A stretch of 41,377 nucleotides of DNA from Neobacillus citreus (GCF_018343545.2 NZ_JAGYPE020000010.1:81701-123077), one strand, 5' to 3'; positions 1 through 7,765 are shown, numbered from the stretch's first letter. Translations and numbers: made by a program. Notes: generated by a model from the sequence alone, not told the origin.

Positions 1-32
1 TATTTTCATAAAATACATTTTTTACAGAGTTA

Positions 33-899
33 TTATTTCTTTTTACCCTTTCCGCCCTTTTTTCCTTTGCTGCCATGACTTCCGCTGCTGCCGTGGCTTC
101 CCGAACTGCCATGGCTTCCGCTGCTGCCGTGGCTTCCTGAACTGCCATGGCTTCCACTGCTGCCGTGGCTTCCTGAACTGCCATGGCTTCCACTGCTGCC
201 GTGGCTTCCCGAACTGCCATGGCTTCCACCACTTCCTGAACTTCCGTGGCTGCCATGCTTTTTCGGACCAGGGCCAGGTTTTTTATGTTTTTTATGCTTT
301 TTATGATGACCAGGGCCTCGACCCCCACTTGATCCTCCGCTGCTTCCGTGACTGCCGGTGCTGCCGCCCTTGCTTCCACTGCTGCCATGTGATCCGGTGC
401 TACCACTGCTGCCCTTACTGCCATGTGATCCAGTGCTACCGCTGCTGCCGGTACTGCCATGTGATCCAGTGCTACCGCTGCTGCCGGTACTGCCATGTGA
501 TCCAGTGCTTCCACTGCTGCCCTTACTGCCGCCGCTTCCAGTGCTTCCGCTGCTGTGATGTTTCTTTGTACCAGGACCATGCTTCTTATGTTTTTTCAAC
601 GGGCCTTTTCCACTGCTGCCAGACTTGCCAGAACTACCGCTGCCCTTTGAGCCTGTGCTGCCAGTACTTCCGTGACTGCCAGTGCTTCCGTGACTGCCGG
701 TGCTTCCATGACTGCCGGTACTTCCATGACTGCCGGTACTTCCATGACTGCCGGTACTTCCATGACTGCCGGTACTTCCATGACTCTTTCCGCCTTTGCC
801 TTTCTTATGTTTACCAGCAGGATTATTATGCATAAATGCAAGTACACCATTTGCTTCTGCTTGTTGTAATAATTCTTCAACGCCAAGATTTAACACCAT
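33..899 (-). CDS. cotG: CotG-like repetitive spore coat protein
   Basis: A 288-residue protein whose first ~30 residues are ordinary sequence (LGVEELLQQAEANGVLAFMH). The rest is low complexity: long runs of Gly-Ser-Thr/Gly-Ser-His triplets, broken by basic hinges rich in Lys-His near residues 28-38, 100-116 and 197-216, with a Lys/Gly tail. Early repeats are GSTGSH, late ones GSSGSH, and the middle mixes both. It is divergent from a CotH-type kinase with CotB-type genes beyond, the same gene company as cotG-cotH-cotB in Bacillus subtilis, where CotH phosphorylates CotG on serines. The sequence does not resemble B. subtilis CotG closely, so the name rests on context, composition and charge pattern. 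The ATG at 899 follows GGAAAGTGGTG. A structural, phosphorylated outer-coat role is inferred. Confidence 0.72.
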   Translation of the reverse strand: MVLNLGVEELLQQAEANGVLAFMHNNPAGKHKKGKGGKSHGSTGSHGSTGSHGSTGSHGSTGSHGSTGSHGSTGSHGSTGSTGSKGSGSSGKSGSSGKGPLKKHKKHGPGTKKHHSSGSTGSGGSKGSSGSTGSHGSTGSSGSTGSHGSTGSSGSTGSHGSKGSSGSTGSHGSSGSKGGSTGSHGSSGGSSGGRGPGHHKKHKKHKKPGPGPKKHGSHGSSGSGGSHGSSGSHGSSGSHGSSGSHGSSGSHGSSGSHGSSGSHGSSGSHGSSGSHGSKGKKGGKGKKK

Positions 900-936
900 T
901 TATACACCACTTTCCAATACAATTTATTTTCTCTTT

Positions 937-1045
937 CAATTTATGAAATTGGCGTTTGTTTTGATATAGACAGATATATATTTTTCAAAACTAAAAGTCA
1001 TTTAGGAAACAAATACACACCTCCAATATATATTGCATATATCTA
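937..1045. promoter_or_regulatory. cotG-cotH divergent promoter region (candidate sigma-K sites)
   Basis: The 173-bp gap between the two divergent coat genes should hold both promoters. For cotH, an AC pair at 1017-1018 lies 17 bases before CATATATCTA (1036-1045), close to the sigma-K pattern AC-N16/17-CATANNNTA with one mismatch. For the cotG-like gene, the minus strand has CATAAATTG (945-937) with no convincing -35. Late mother-cell expression is expected for both genes from knowledge of the family. The exact sites are weak by-eye matches. Confidence 0.3.
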
Positions 1046-1072
1046 GATAAAATATGGTATAGGGGTATTAAA

Positions 1073-2143
1073 GTGTTAAAATACGAAATTTTAATAAATC
1101 CTAAATGGTTAAGAAAATTGGAATATGATATTTGGAATGACGATTTAGTCCCAGCTGTGTTAAAGATTGGAAACAATCGCTATAAAATCAGCCTTTCGTA
1201 CCGCGGCAATGTAATTAGAGATAAGAAAAAGAGATCCTACCGGATTGTATTTGAAAAGCCATTTACAAAGAATGGCGCCCATGAACTTCATCTTAATGCC
1301 GAGTTCTCAGATATATCCTTGTGCAGGAACAAACTATCACTAGATTTTTTTGATCGGATCGGCGTTATATCTCCTCACTCACGCCATATACTTTTATACG
1401 TTAACGGATATTGTAAAGGTATTTACTTAGAAATAGAATCATTAGACCAATACCTCCTGGAAAAAAGAAATTTACCGGATGGTGCCATTATTTACGCAAC
1501 CAATAATCGAGCGAACTTCTCCTTAATAACGAAAAAAAATGAACCAAAAAAGAGGCTCGACCAGGGGTATACGCTAAAATATGGCAATAAAGAAGATATG
1601 GAACATTTACGGAGTTTCATTGCGATGATAAATGTGCTAAAAAATGAGGATTTTAAAAGAGAAATCGTCAATATATTGGATGTAGACAAATATTTAAGAT
1701 GGCTTTGTGGCGTGGTCTGTACACAAAACTACGATGGATTTATCCATAATTATGCACTCTACAAAAATGGAGAAACAAATTTATACGAAATCAGCCCTTG
1801 GGACTATGACGGTACCTGGGGAAGAAACCTCCATGGCCGGCTCCTTGATTATGATTACGTCCCCGTTACAGGATATAACACTTTAACTGGGCGAATTCTA
1901 CACTTCCCGGAATTTAAATCGAGATATAAAGAAATTCTATCCTCTATTTTAGATAATGATTTTACCGTAGAGGTTCAAGCACCGATTATCAATGAGCTAT
2001 TGGAAAAAATAAAACCCTACATCAGCCTAGATCCTTATATTGAATTGGATGAGGAAATACTGGACGAGGAAAAAAATGTCTTTTTTGAGTTTATTCGAAA
2101 TAGAAATGCCTATCTTAGCAGCGAACTTTCTATTTTAATTTAG
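1073..2143 (+). CDS. cotH: CotH-type spore coat protein kinase
   Basis: A 356-residue protein, close to the 362 residues of Bacillus subtilis CotH. CotH kinases are atypical eukaryotic-like protein kinases that phosphorylate serines of coat proteins such as CotG and CotB. Family signatures are visible: RNKLSLDFFDRIGV then LYVNGYCKGIYLEIESLDQ (about residues 85-125), and the acidic metal-binding stretch SPWDYDGTWGRN (about residues 240-252). No signal peptide is visible, as expected for a mother-cell cytosolic coat protein. GTG at 1073 is preceded by AGGGG at 1061-1065. The gene is divergent from the CotG-like repeat gene and followed by a terminator and then CotB-type genes. It is probably under late mother-cell control. 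Confidence 0.9.
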   Translation: MLKYEILINPKWLRKLEYDIWNDDLVPAVLKIGNNRYKISLSYRGNVIRDKKKRSYRIVFEKPFTKNGAHELHLNAEFSDISLCRNKLSLDFFDRIGVISPHSRHILLYVNGYCKGIYLEIESLDQYLLEKRNLPDGAIIYATNNRANFSLITKKNEPKKRLDQGYTLKYGNKEDMEHLRSFIAMINVLKNEDFKREIVNILDVDKYLRWLCGVVCTQNYDGFIHNYALYKNGETNLYEISPWDYDGTWGRNLHGRLLDYDYVPVTGYNTLTGRILHFPEFKSRYKEILSSILDNDFTVEVQAPIINELLEKIKPYISLDPYIELDEEILDEEKNVFFEFIRNRNAYLSSELSILI

Positions 2144-2152
2144 GCCTTAAGT

Positions 2153-2178
2153 ATATGGTTTTTGACCATATTTTTTTT
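2153..2178 (+). terminator. Rho-independent terminator after cotH
   Basis: ATATGGT (2153-2159), a short loop and ACCATAT (2165-2171) are followed by a run of eight T residues. This separates cotH from the CotB-type genes. Confidence 0.8.
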
Positions 2179-2294
2179 GCCTATTTTTCAGGTACTTGTT
2201 AAAAAAAGGCTACTTTATTAGTACAACATCATCCCATGATACATATAGATGCAGTGTAAATGTTTATCTAAATATAAGGAGGAAACTATGGGTT

Positions 2295-2810
2295 ATGAAT
2301 AAAGAGTCGATGATGCAATATGTGGGCAAAACGATTCGTGTCGATCGGGGTGGCCCTGAATCCAGGATGGGAAAAGTATTGGCCGTTTTTGAAGATTATT
2401 TTGTTCTTTTAACTGAAAGTGATGGCGTGGTTTATTACAAAACCAATCATATTAGAAGTGTGACTGAGAGTTCAAGGGATCTTTTGAAACTCGGTGTGAA
2501 TATTCCAAAGAACTTCGAATACAAAACTGGCGAAAACTTTGTCAAACTATTAGAAAGTATTCGTTATCAATGGATACGAATTAACCGCGGAGGAACTGAA
2601 GCCTTAGAAGGAGTACTAAATGATGTAAGTAAAGATATTGCTTCTTTAATTGTGAAAGAAGAGGTCGTTCGTTTTTCTATGAAGCATATCCGAAACATTA
2701 GTTATGGTTTATTGCTTGAGGGCAAATCCGGCGGCAGTAAGAACGACGAGAGCAATGATGAAGATGAGAATGAGGAAGATGAAGGTTCGAGAGAGGAAAG
2801 TAACGATTAA
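2295..2810 (+). CDS. cotB: CotB-like spore coat protein with acidic tail
   Basis: A 171-residue protein with two copies of the CotB-type module. One covers residues ~5-65 with the motif VDRGGPESRMGKV, ending in YYKTNHIRSV. The second covers ~82-140 with INRGGTEALEGVL, ending in MKHIRNIS. B. subtilis CotB carries the same RGGPE...G and HI(K)SI repeats. The C-terminal ~25 residues are Asp/Glu/Ser/Asn-rich, unlike the Lys/Ser tail of B. subtilis CotB. The reading frame stays open upstream to 2196, but ATG at 2295 is the likely start: AAGGAGG lies at 2276-2282, with a 4-codon frame (2288-2302) between it and the ATG and overlapping the start. It is probably a CotH substrate or partner, by analogy. 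Confidence 0.85.
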   Translation: MNKESMMQYVGKTIRVDRGGPESRMGKVLAVFEDYFVLLTESDGVVYYKTNHIRSVTESSRDLLKLGVNIPKNFEYKTGENFVKLLESIRYQWIRINRGGTEALEGVLNDVSKDIASLIVKEEVVRFSMKHIRNISYGLLLEGKSGGSKNDESNDEDENEEDEGSREESND

Positions 2811-2866
2811 AAATGAGTCGCTTCTCCTATGAGGAGCGACCCATAATCTCTTTAGGAGGCTGAATA

Positions 2867-4183
2867 ATGGGATTAGAGAAATTTACTGCTGCTTTAGATT
2901 TGCTAAAAGGCTTCTATGTGAATCTATATGTAGGTGAGGAAGTTTATAAAGGTAAATTGCTTGGCGTTGAAGAAGACCATGTTGTCTTAGAAACCGACCA
3001 GAAATTTATCTTTTACTACCGAATTGATAAAATTCAGGCCATTACGAAGAATACAAGAGACTTTAAAGTTCTAAATTCTAAGACACCATTTCAAAAAACA
3101 CAAAGCTTGATCGCTTTATTAAATTCATTTCAACACACCTGGGTCACGATTCTAAGTATCCATAAGCAAAGATTTAGCGGCGTGCTTAGTGAAGTAGATT
3201 CAGATTTTGTTACTTTGATTAATGGTGAAGAACGAATTTTATTAAAATTAGACTATGTGTCCAATATTCTCAAAGGATTTATAAAAGAAGAAAAAAAAGC
3301 CACGGAAAATAAGGAAGCAGCAGAAGGACAAAACAAGACAGAAAACAAACAAGAACAATCGAAGGAAAAAGCAGCTGCTAAAAAGGATAATAGTAACCAA
3401 AAATCGGATAAAAAGGATGCTGAAGCAAAAGCCGATACACACTCTGAAAAAAATGAAAAAGTGGAAATCAAGGAAAAAGATGAAATCAAGGAAAATGATG
3501 ATAAGCATCAGGCGGCGGACCAAGAGCTTGCAGGCTGGTCAAAGCCATTTAAATTGGAAAGCCCGGTCGCAAATATTGAAGAGGATGAAAGTCATTCAAG
3601 TTCCGGAAATGAGGAATCAAAACCGGAGGAAAAACCAGCTCCAGTATTGCTTAAGACTGTAGTAAAAAAGAACAGCGATAATCAAAATGATAATAAATCT
3701 AAAAATCAAGAGAAAACAAAACAGGTTGTTTCACAAAAAGAAACAGCGAAAGAAAAAAATGAGCAAAAGGCAAAACAAGTGGCAAAGTCTGATACTACTG
3801 CTGCTAAAACAAAGGAAAAAACAAAATCGGAAGCTGTATCACGAAATAAGAAAGAAATGAAAACAACGGAAACCGCTCCAGCCAAATTAAAAGATAAAAT
3901 AACAGCAGAAACCGCGCAATCCCCATCTGCTACCACAAAATTTGAAAAGGGCCAAAAAGAAAAGAGATTTATATGGAATGCCTTCGAGCAGGAAAAGAAA
4001 TCCTCCCGTTTTGCCGGTGAAGGAGCAGTCGGTTCAAATGTAAATCCTTCCCCATTCGAGGGTGAAATCGTGTCAGGATCGATGGTGAAATCTTTACCAT
4101 TTGCCGAAATCGCATCTGGCTCCAGCAAGAACTCATACTCGTTTGCTGAACCTGCAAAAATAAAGAGATTCAGAGTTTATTAA
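2867..4183 (+). CDS. CotB-like coat protein with long Lys/Glu-rich tail
   Basis: A 438-residue protein. Residues ~1-138 are two CotB-type modules (FYVNLYVGEEVYKGKLLGVE ending in YYRIDKIQAI, then TWVTILSIHKQRFSGVL ending in LDYVSNIL) in which the RGGPE core is eroded. From ~140 to 380 the chain is low complexity, rich in Lys, Glu, Asn, Gln, Thr and Ser, and probably disordered. The last ~60 residues hold three loose repeats of a Ser-Pro/Leu/Tyr-Phe unit (PSPFEGE, KSLPFAE, NSYSFAE) and a basic end, KIKRFRVY. B. subtilis CotB also ends in a basic aromatic tail. The start is clear: AGGAGG at 2854-2859 and ATG at 2867. It follows the first cotB-like gene by 56 bp, so the two are probably one operon. 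The many Ser/Thr residues in the tail could be CotH targets, which is inference. Confidence 0.75.
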   Translation: MGLEKFTAALDLLKGFYVNLYVGEEVYKGKLLGVEEDHVVLETDQKFIFYYRIDKIQAITKNTRDFKVLNSKTPFQKTQSLIALLNSFQHTWVTILSIHKQRFSGVLSEVDSDFVTLINGEERILLKLDYVSNILKGFIKEEKKATENKEAAEGQNKTENKQEQSKEKAAAKKDNSNQKSDKKDAEAKADTHSEKNEKVEIKEKDEIKENDDKHQAADQELAGWSKPFKLESPVANIEEDESHSSSGNEESKPEEKPAPVLLKTVVKKNSDNQNDNKSKNQEKTKQVVSQKETAKEKNEQKAKQVAKSDTTAAKTKEKTKSEAVSRNKKEMKTTETAPAKLKDKITAETAQSPSATTKFEKGQKEKRFIWNAFEQEKKSSRFAGEGAVGSNVNPSPFEGEIVSGSMVKSLPFAEIASGSSKNSYSFAEPAKIKRFRVY

Positions 4184-4369
4184 TAAAAAAAGCTGTTTAT
4201 TATTTATGACAATATCAAGTAATCATTCAACCATTTTAATTGTCCACACTAATCCCCTTTTACAAAAGTGAGCTGGGGTCCATTATGTTCATCCACTTTT
4301 TTATTGAAAGGGTATGTTGAAGCCCCTCTCTTTTTGTAAACGTCACTTCTTTGGAAAGGAGTGTGTGAA
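4184..4369. other. Intergenic gap within the coat cluster
   Basis: There are 186 bp between the second and third CotB-type genes. I see no clear terminator, open frame or strong promoter; there are only AT-rich stretches and the Shine-Dalgarno of the next gene. Confidence 0.5.
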
Positions 4370-5038
4370 ATGAATTTTAAAGAAGCAATTGGAAAATATA
4401 TCAAAATTGAAATTGCCGGCAAGAAACTTTTAAGCGGCATGCTGATTGATGTTGGCGGTGATTTGTGTGTATTGTTTAACGGGACTGATTATCTTTATAT
4501 CCCTACCATTCATATACAAAACTGGCAGTATCTCAAACAGGATGAAATTGAGGAAATCACAATCAGTAATGAACCTACCCCTATCTATAATCATAATGAA
4601 GATATCTCTTTAAGAAAAATCCTTACATCTGCGAAGGGTATTTTTACAGAAATCTACGTTACAAGTAAACAAGCACTGCATGGTTACATTATCAGCATCA
4701 TGAACAATTATTTTGTGTTTTACTCACCTATTTATAAAACCATGTTTATCTCATTAAATCATTTAAAATGGCTTATACCTTACACAAATAATAAAAGACC
4801 TTATGGCCTAAGCAACTCCAATTTACCTGTTAATCCAAGCAGTATCACCTTTGCTCGATCATTCGAAATCCAAATAGAAAAACTAAAAGGAGAACTGGTT
4901 GTCTTCAACATTGGAGAAAACGAAAATGTCATTGGCAAAATCCAAAACATAAAAAACAACTTCGTCGAATTAATCTCAGCCAAAGAAGACCCAGTCTACC
5001 TCAACCTCCATCACATCAAAACCCTCCACATGACGTAG
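4370..5038 (+). CDS. Protein of three CotB-type modules
   Basis: A 222-residue protein that appears to be three ~60-residue modules. They begin near residues 2, 77 and 162 and end in HIQNW, HLKWL and HHIKTL respectively. Each keeps the pattern of hydrophobic strands, a Gly before a short strand, and a terminal H(I/L)K of CotB modules, but lacks RGGPE and the charged tail. B. subtilis CotB has three such modules, so this looks like a tail-less paralogue. An in-frame GTG exists at 4361, but it falls inside the Shine-Dalgarno GGAAAGGAG (4353-4361); ATG at 4370 has the correct 8-base spacing. The role is unknown; a spore-coat function is inferred from position and fold pattern. Confidence 0.6.
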   Translation: MNFKEAIGKYIKIEIAGKKLLSGMLIDVGGDLCVLFNGTDYLYIPTIHIQNWQYLKQDEIEEITISNEPTPIYNHNEDISLRKILTSAKGIFTEIYVTSKQALHGYIISIMNNYFVFYSPIYKTMFISLNHLKWLIPYTNNKRPYGLSNSNLPVNPSSITFARSFEIQIEKLKGELVVFNIGENENVIGKIQNIKNNFVELISAKEDPVYLNLHHIKTLHMT

Positions 5039-5095
5039 CAACTATCTGTGCCCATCTGCCCGCAAAGTAAACAAGCTCTAGGCACAAAATAAAGT

Positions 5096-5108
5096 GGTGT
5101 CAGGCACC
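5096..5108 (+). repeat. Short GGTGTCAGGCACC-type intergenic element
   Basis: GGTGTCAGGCACC forms an imperfect inverted repeat (GGTG and CACC arms). From memory, this string and its reverse complement recur between genes in many Bacillaceae. Only one copy was noticed in this window, so the repeat status rests on recollection. Confidence 0.4.
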
Positions 5109-5126
5109 GCCCGTGGAAAATTAAGA

Positions 5127-5177
5127 AAGGCTGAATCATATTCTTATTGTTTCTGATTCAGCCTTGTTGTTTTTTTG
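5127..5177 (+). terminator. Terminator after the third CotB-type gene
   Basis: AAGGCTGAATCA (5127-5138) pairs perfectly with TGATTCAGCCTT (5154-5165) and is followed by a T-rich tract. The opposite strand also has T residues after the stem, so it may serve the convergent monooxygenase gene too. Confidence 0.85.
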
Positions 5178-5195
5178 GTAGGCCTTTTTTCAAAG

Positions 5196-6269
5196 TTATA
5201 ACTTTGTTTGAAGTTTTTCAGCCTCTGATATTATCCTGCCGATTAATTTGCTCACGGTTATGTTTCTAGCCAGCCTTGGACTTTGTCCGGACCAGAGTGA
5301 CATATATTCGTGGTTTCCTTTGGCGGCCGAGGCTTTTCTAATTGCCTTTGTCAGTTCGTTCTGCACTGGATAGTCTGGTAGATGATCCTCCATTTGTTCA
5401 TGTTTTTCGATAAACCGATTGTTAATCCCCCTAGCCATTTTACCGGAAAAGGCTTTGGTCAAAACAGTTTGGTCCTCCTCCGCTTCTAAAATTGCCTGCT
5501 TATGCAGTTTATTGGCTCCGCTTTCTTCACATACCAAGAAGGCTGTCCCCATTTGCACTGCTAAGGCGCCCAAACATTTGGCCGCCATAACTCCACGCCC
5601 GTCCATGATCCCGCCTGCCGCGATAATCGGAATACGTACACTGTCAGTTGCTTGTGGAAGGAGGGACATCAAACCGATTAAACTTTGTTGGTCCCCGCCT
5701 AAAAACGTTCCGCGGTGTCCGCCCGCTTCCATCCCTTGGACCACAACCGCATCCATCCCTGCTTCTTCATTCAATTTTGTTTCCTGTACTGTAGTGGCCG
5801 TTCCAATCAGGATAATGGTATTCTGTTTAAGTTTGGCTGTGATTTCTGCTGACGGCAGCCCAAAGGTAAAGGAACACACTGGGATTTTTTCTTCGATAAT
5901 GATATCCACCTGTTCATGAAACTTCTTTAGGTCTTCTTCGAAACTAGGGAGACTTGGATTACCCTCTATTCCCAATTCCTCCTGCAGAGGTATTAAAACG
6001 GATTTGGCATTGTTAATCTTATCCTCATCGACATGATAAGTACTTGGAACAAATAAATTCACACCGAAATTACTTGAAGTTAACTCACGAATTTCATGAA
6101 TTTGCTGCCTCAATTGACTTGGACTTAAATAACCCGCGCCAATCATTCCGAGCCCACCGCTATTGGAAACAGCGGCAACTAATTCCGAAGTTGTCACCCC
6201 TCCAGCCATTGGCGCCTGAATAATTGGATACTTAACTTCCAGCAACTTCGTTAAAGAATTTTCCCACAT
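5196..6269 (-). CDS. Nitronate monooxygenase (2-nitropropane dioxygenase family)
   Basis: A 357-residue FMN-dependent TIM-barrel enzyme, the usual length for class I nitronate monooxygenases, which oxidise nitronates such as propionate-3-nitronate. Signatures are PIIQAPMAGGVTT near residues 15-27, NFGVNLFVPS near 67-76, and QGMEAGGHRG near 178-187. H185 would be the catalytic histidine; later Gly-rich stretches (IIAAGGIMDGRG, LGALAVQMGTAF) bind the FMN phosphate. ATG at 6269 follows GAGGAGG. The gene is alone on the minus strand between convergent and divergent neighbours. Some family members are enoyl-ACP reductases (FabK), but the QGMEAGGHRG context and length fit the monooxygenase. Confidence 0.87.
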   Translation of the reverse strand: MWENSLTKLLEVKYPIIQAPMAGGVTTSELVAAVSNSGGLGMIGAGYLSPSQLRQQIHEIRELTSSNFGVNLFVPSTYHVDEDKINNAKSVLIPLQEELGIEGNPSLPSFEEDLKKFHEQVDIIIEEKIPVCSFTFGLPSAEITAKLKQNTIILIGTATTVQETKLNEEAGMDAVVVQGMEAGGHRGTFLGGDQQSLIGLMSLLPQATDSVRIPIIAAGGIMDGRGVMAAKCLGALAVQMGTAFLVCEESGANKLHKQAILEAEEDQTVLTKAFSGKMARGINNRFIEKHEQMEDHLPDYPVQNELTKAIRKASAAKGNHEYMSLWSGQSPRLARNITVSKLIGRIISEAEKLQTKL

Positions 6270-6435
6270 ATTCTACCTCCTCTATACAAACTTAACTATA
6301 ACGATTAAATTCGTTATCCTGCAAGATAAATTCGGAAAATAATGATATTTCTGGTAAGCAACAATGAGAAACCGCTCCAATATTATGGTAAGCTATCGAT
6401 ATAAACAAAGTGTGAATGGATAAGTGGGGGTCTAA

Positions 6436-6828
6436 ATGGAACGAATTATTTTGTATGATGGGGTCTGTAATCTTTGCAATAAGAGCGTCCAATTTATTAT
6501 AAAAAGGGATTCCTCAGGCCAATTCAAATTTGCATCCCAGCAAGGTGTCGCCGGACAAAACCTGCTCAAGAAATTCACCTTACCCCCTAAGATGAACAGT
6601 TTTGTGCTAATAGAAAATGAAAAAATCTACCTTGAATCAACGGCAGTACTTAAAGTTTGTAAGGATCTTTCAGGGGCATGGAGACTCCTCGCTGTTCTGT
6701 TCGTCATCCCCCTCCCCATTCGTGACCGGCTTTATAAAACAATTGCCAGCAACCGATATAAGTGGTTCGGAAAAACAGAAAGCTGCATGCTTCCAAAACC
6801 GGAATGGAAAAATAGATTTTTAGATTAA
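6436..6828 (+). CDS. yuxK: DCC-family thiol-disulfide oxidoreductase-like protein (YuxK type)
   Basis: A 130-residue protein opening with the family's defining DGVCNLCN motif: Asp8 and the CxxC pair Cys11/Cys14. Further DCC-family features are FKFASQQG, LIENEKIYLESTAVLKV, and a late hydrophobic stretch around LLAVLFVIPLPIRDRLY. The fold resembles thioredoxin, but the substrate of this family is unknown. ATG at 6436 follows AGTGGGGG. It is a monocistronic gene ended by a hairpin. Confidence 0.88.
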   Translation: MERIILYDGVCNLCNKSVQFIIKRDSSGQFKFASQQGVAGQNLLKKFTLPPKMNSFVLIENEKIYLESTAVLKVCKDLSGAWRLLAVLFVIPLPIRDRLYKTIASNRYKWFGKTESCMLPKPEWKNRFLD

Positions 6829-6846
6829 TGCTGCTAAACTAAAACA

Positions 6847-6881
6847 AAACAGCCCCTCTAGGTGCTGTTTTTTCCTTTTTA
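6847..6881 (+). terminator. Terminator after yuxK
   Basis: AAACAGC (6847-6853) pairs with GCTGTTT (6864-6870), with extra CC/GG pairs inside, then a T-rich tract. Confidence 0.75.
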
Positions 6882-6887
6882 AAGATT

Positions 6888-7439
6888 TCAAGAACCGGTA
6901 AACGACCTTTTATGAAAAGCACCAATATACTTAAAAATTTCCTCACCGCTATCAGGCAGCGCAGTGTCAGGCCCTAATTTAATAAACATGGCCCGATAAG
7001 GTTCAGGTACCCATATATAATGATGAATGTAATCAGTTATGATAAAGCCGCATTTTTCCCAAAAGCGAATTCTTGCGAGGTTTTCGTCGGTCTGGTCAGA
7101 TTCAACCTCTATAACAAGATTCTCACATTGGCCTTCCTGTGCCGCCCATTCTTTAATATAAGTAACCATGTTTTTACCAATTCCCTGGTTTTGATACTCC
7201 TCTGGGACAGCGAGGTAATCAATTAATAACGCAGATATTCCAGCAAGTTTTCCGCTGATTGCCATTGCCGTTGCCTGATTATCCAAAAATCCCACGTGCA
7301 AACAACAAAGCTTCTTCCTGAACATGTTTCGGATAATCTTCTCCGGCTTTGCTCCCTTACCAAGAAAAGCCTCTTCATAAATAGGAAAAACCTTACCCCA
7401 TATAGCCTCATCAAAGTAGTCAATTGTTTTAAATTCCAA
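6888..7439 (-). CDS. GNAT-family N-acetyltransferase
   Basis: A 183-residue acetyltransferase. The acetyl-CoA-binding signature is at about residues 82-97: VPEEYQNQGIGKNMV (Q/R-x-x-G-x-G/A). An acidic beta strand precedes it, and FWEKCGFIITDYIHHYIW is the typical C-terminal beta-bulge region. The frame begins at TTG 7439, with GGAGG about 10 bases upstream and no better in-frame start seen. The substrate cannot be read from sequence. It stands alone and convergent to yuxK. Confidence 0.8.
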   Translation of the reverse strand: MEFKTIDYFDEAIWGKVFPIYEEAFLGKGAKPEKIIRNMFRKKLCCLHVGFLDNQATAMAISGKLAGISALLIDYLAVPEEYQNQGIGKNMVTYIKEWAAQEGQCENLVIEVESDQTDENLARIRFWEKCGFIITDYIHHYIWVPEPYRAMFIKLGPDTALPDSGEEIFKYIGAFHKRSFTGS

Positions 7440-7493
7440 TAATGGACAACCTCCATAAAGTACTTTCTATCATCATACACATAAAATTCCATT

Positions 7494-7592
7494 TAAAAAA
7501 AGACCCTTGAACAAAGTCAAGGGCCAAAGCGAGAACCTAGCGGTCACAACTAAGTCTCAAATTAGGAGGTCTAAACTCAGAAGAATTTAAAC
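7494..7592 (-). ncRNA. Candidate ~100-nt small RNA, own promoter and terminator
   Basis: On the minus strand, TTGAAT (7627-7622) and TACACT (7604-7599) are spaced by 17 bases, a good sigma-A promoter. Transcription would begin near 7592. It would end at a 9-bp hairpin (arms around 7502-7510 and 7517-7525) followed by a U tract at 7501-7494. No open frame with a ribosome site fits in the ~100 nt. The segment ACCGCTAGGTTCTCGC (7543-7528) recalls, from memory, the 3' part of mRNAs for short holin-like type I toxins in Firmicutes, so an antitoxin or decayed toxin RNA is possible. No gene downstream on that strand needs this terminator. Confidence 0.5.
7502..7525 (-). terminator. Strong minus-strand terminator without a coding gene
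   Basis: CCCTTGA and TCAAGGG arms (7504-7510 and 7517-7523), extended by two outer pairs, are followed on the minus strand by a U run. It is the probable 3' end of the candidate small RNA. Confidence 0.75.
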
Positions 7593-7736
7593 AACTATAG
7601 TGTAACATTTTCTAAAAATTCATTCAATAGTTTAAAGTGTTAAAGACTAAAAGTATTTTAAAAATTCAGGAAAACACTATACTTTTTTACCAACCCTCCC
7701 CATCATTTACTTAACTTTTCCAATAAAATTTCATTA

Positions 7737-7765
7737 TTGACAAACATGTATATACAAGTCATAAT
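7737..7765 (+). promoter_or_regulatory. Sigma-A promoter of the treP-treA-treR operon
   Basis: A perfect -35 TTGACA (7737-7742) and a -10 CATAAT (7760-7765) are separated by 17 bases. A TreR-type palindrome fills the spacer. Confidence 0.85.

Noticed and set aside
100..800. Regular direct repeats that might suggest a CRISPR array or satellite
   Set aside because: The period is a multiple of three and keeps a long protein frame with varied third bases. There are no unique spacers.
329..835. Plus-strand Cys-rich open frame of 168 codons, with other frames in the same DNA
   Set aside because: It is the complement of the repetitive CotG-like gene. Gly-Ser-His codons read backwards give Cys/Asp/Tyr runs, with no ribosome site.
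3706..4128. Minus-strand frame of 140 codons opposite the second CotB-like gene
   Set aside because: It is antisense to low-complexity Lys/Glu codons, with no ribosome site and no family resemblance.
5419..5919. Plus-strand frame of 166 codons inside the monooxygenase gene
   Set aside because: It is a shadow of a clear enzyme on the minus strand.
7560..7700. Short toxin peptide gene on the minus strand upstream of the candidate RNA
   Set aside because: Only tiny frames were found, none with a ribosome site and a membrane helix. A holin-like toxin was not supported.
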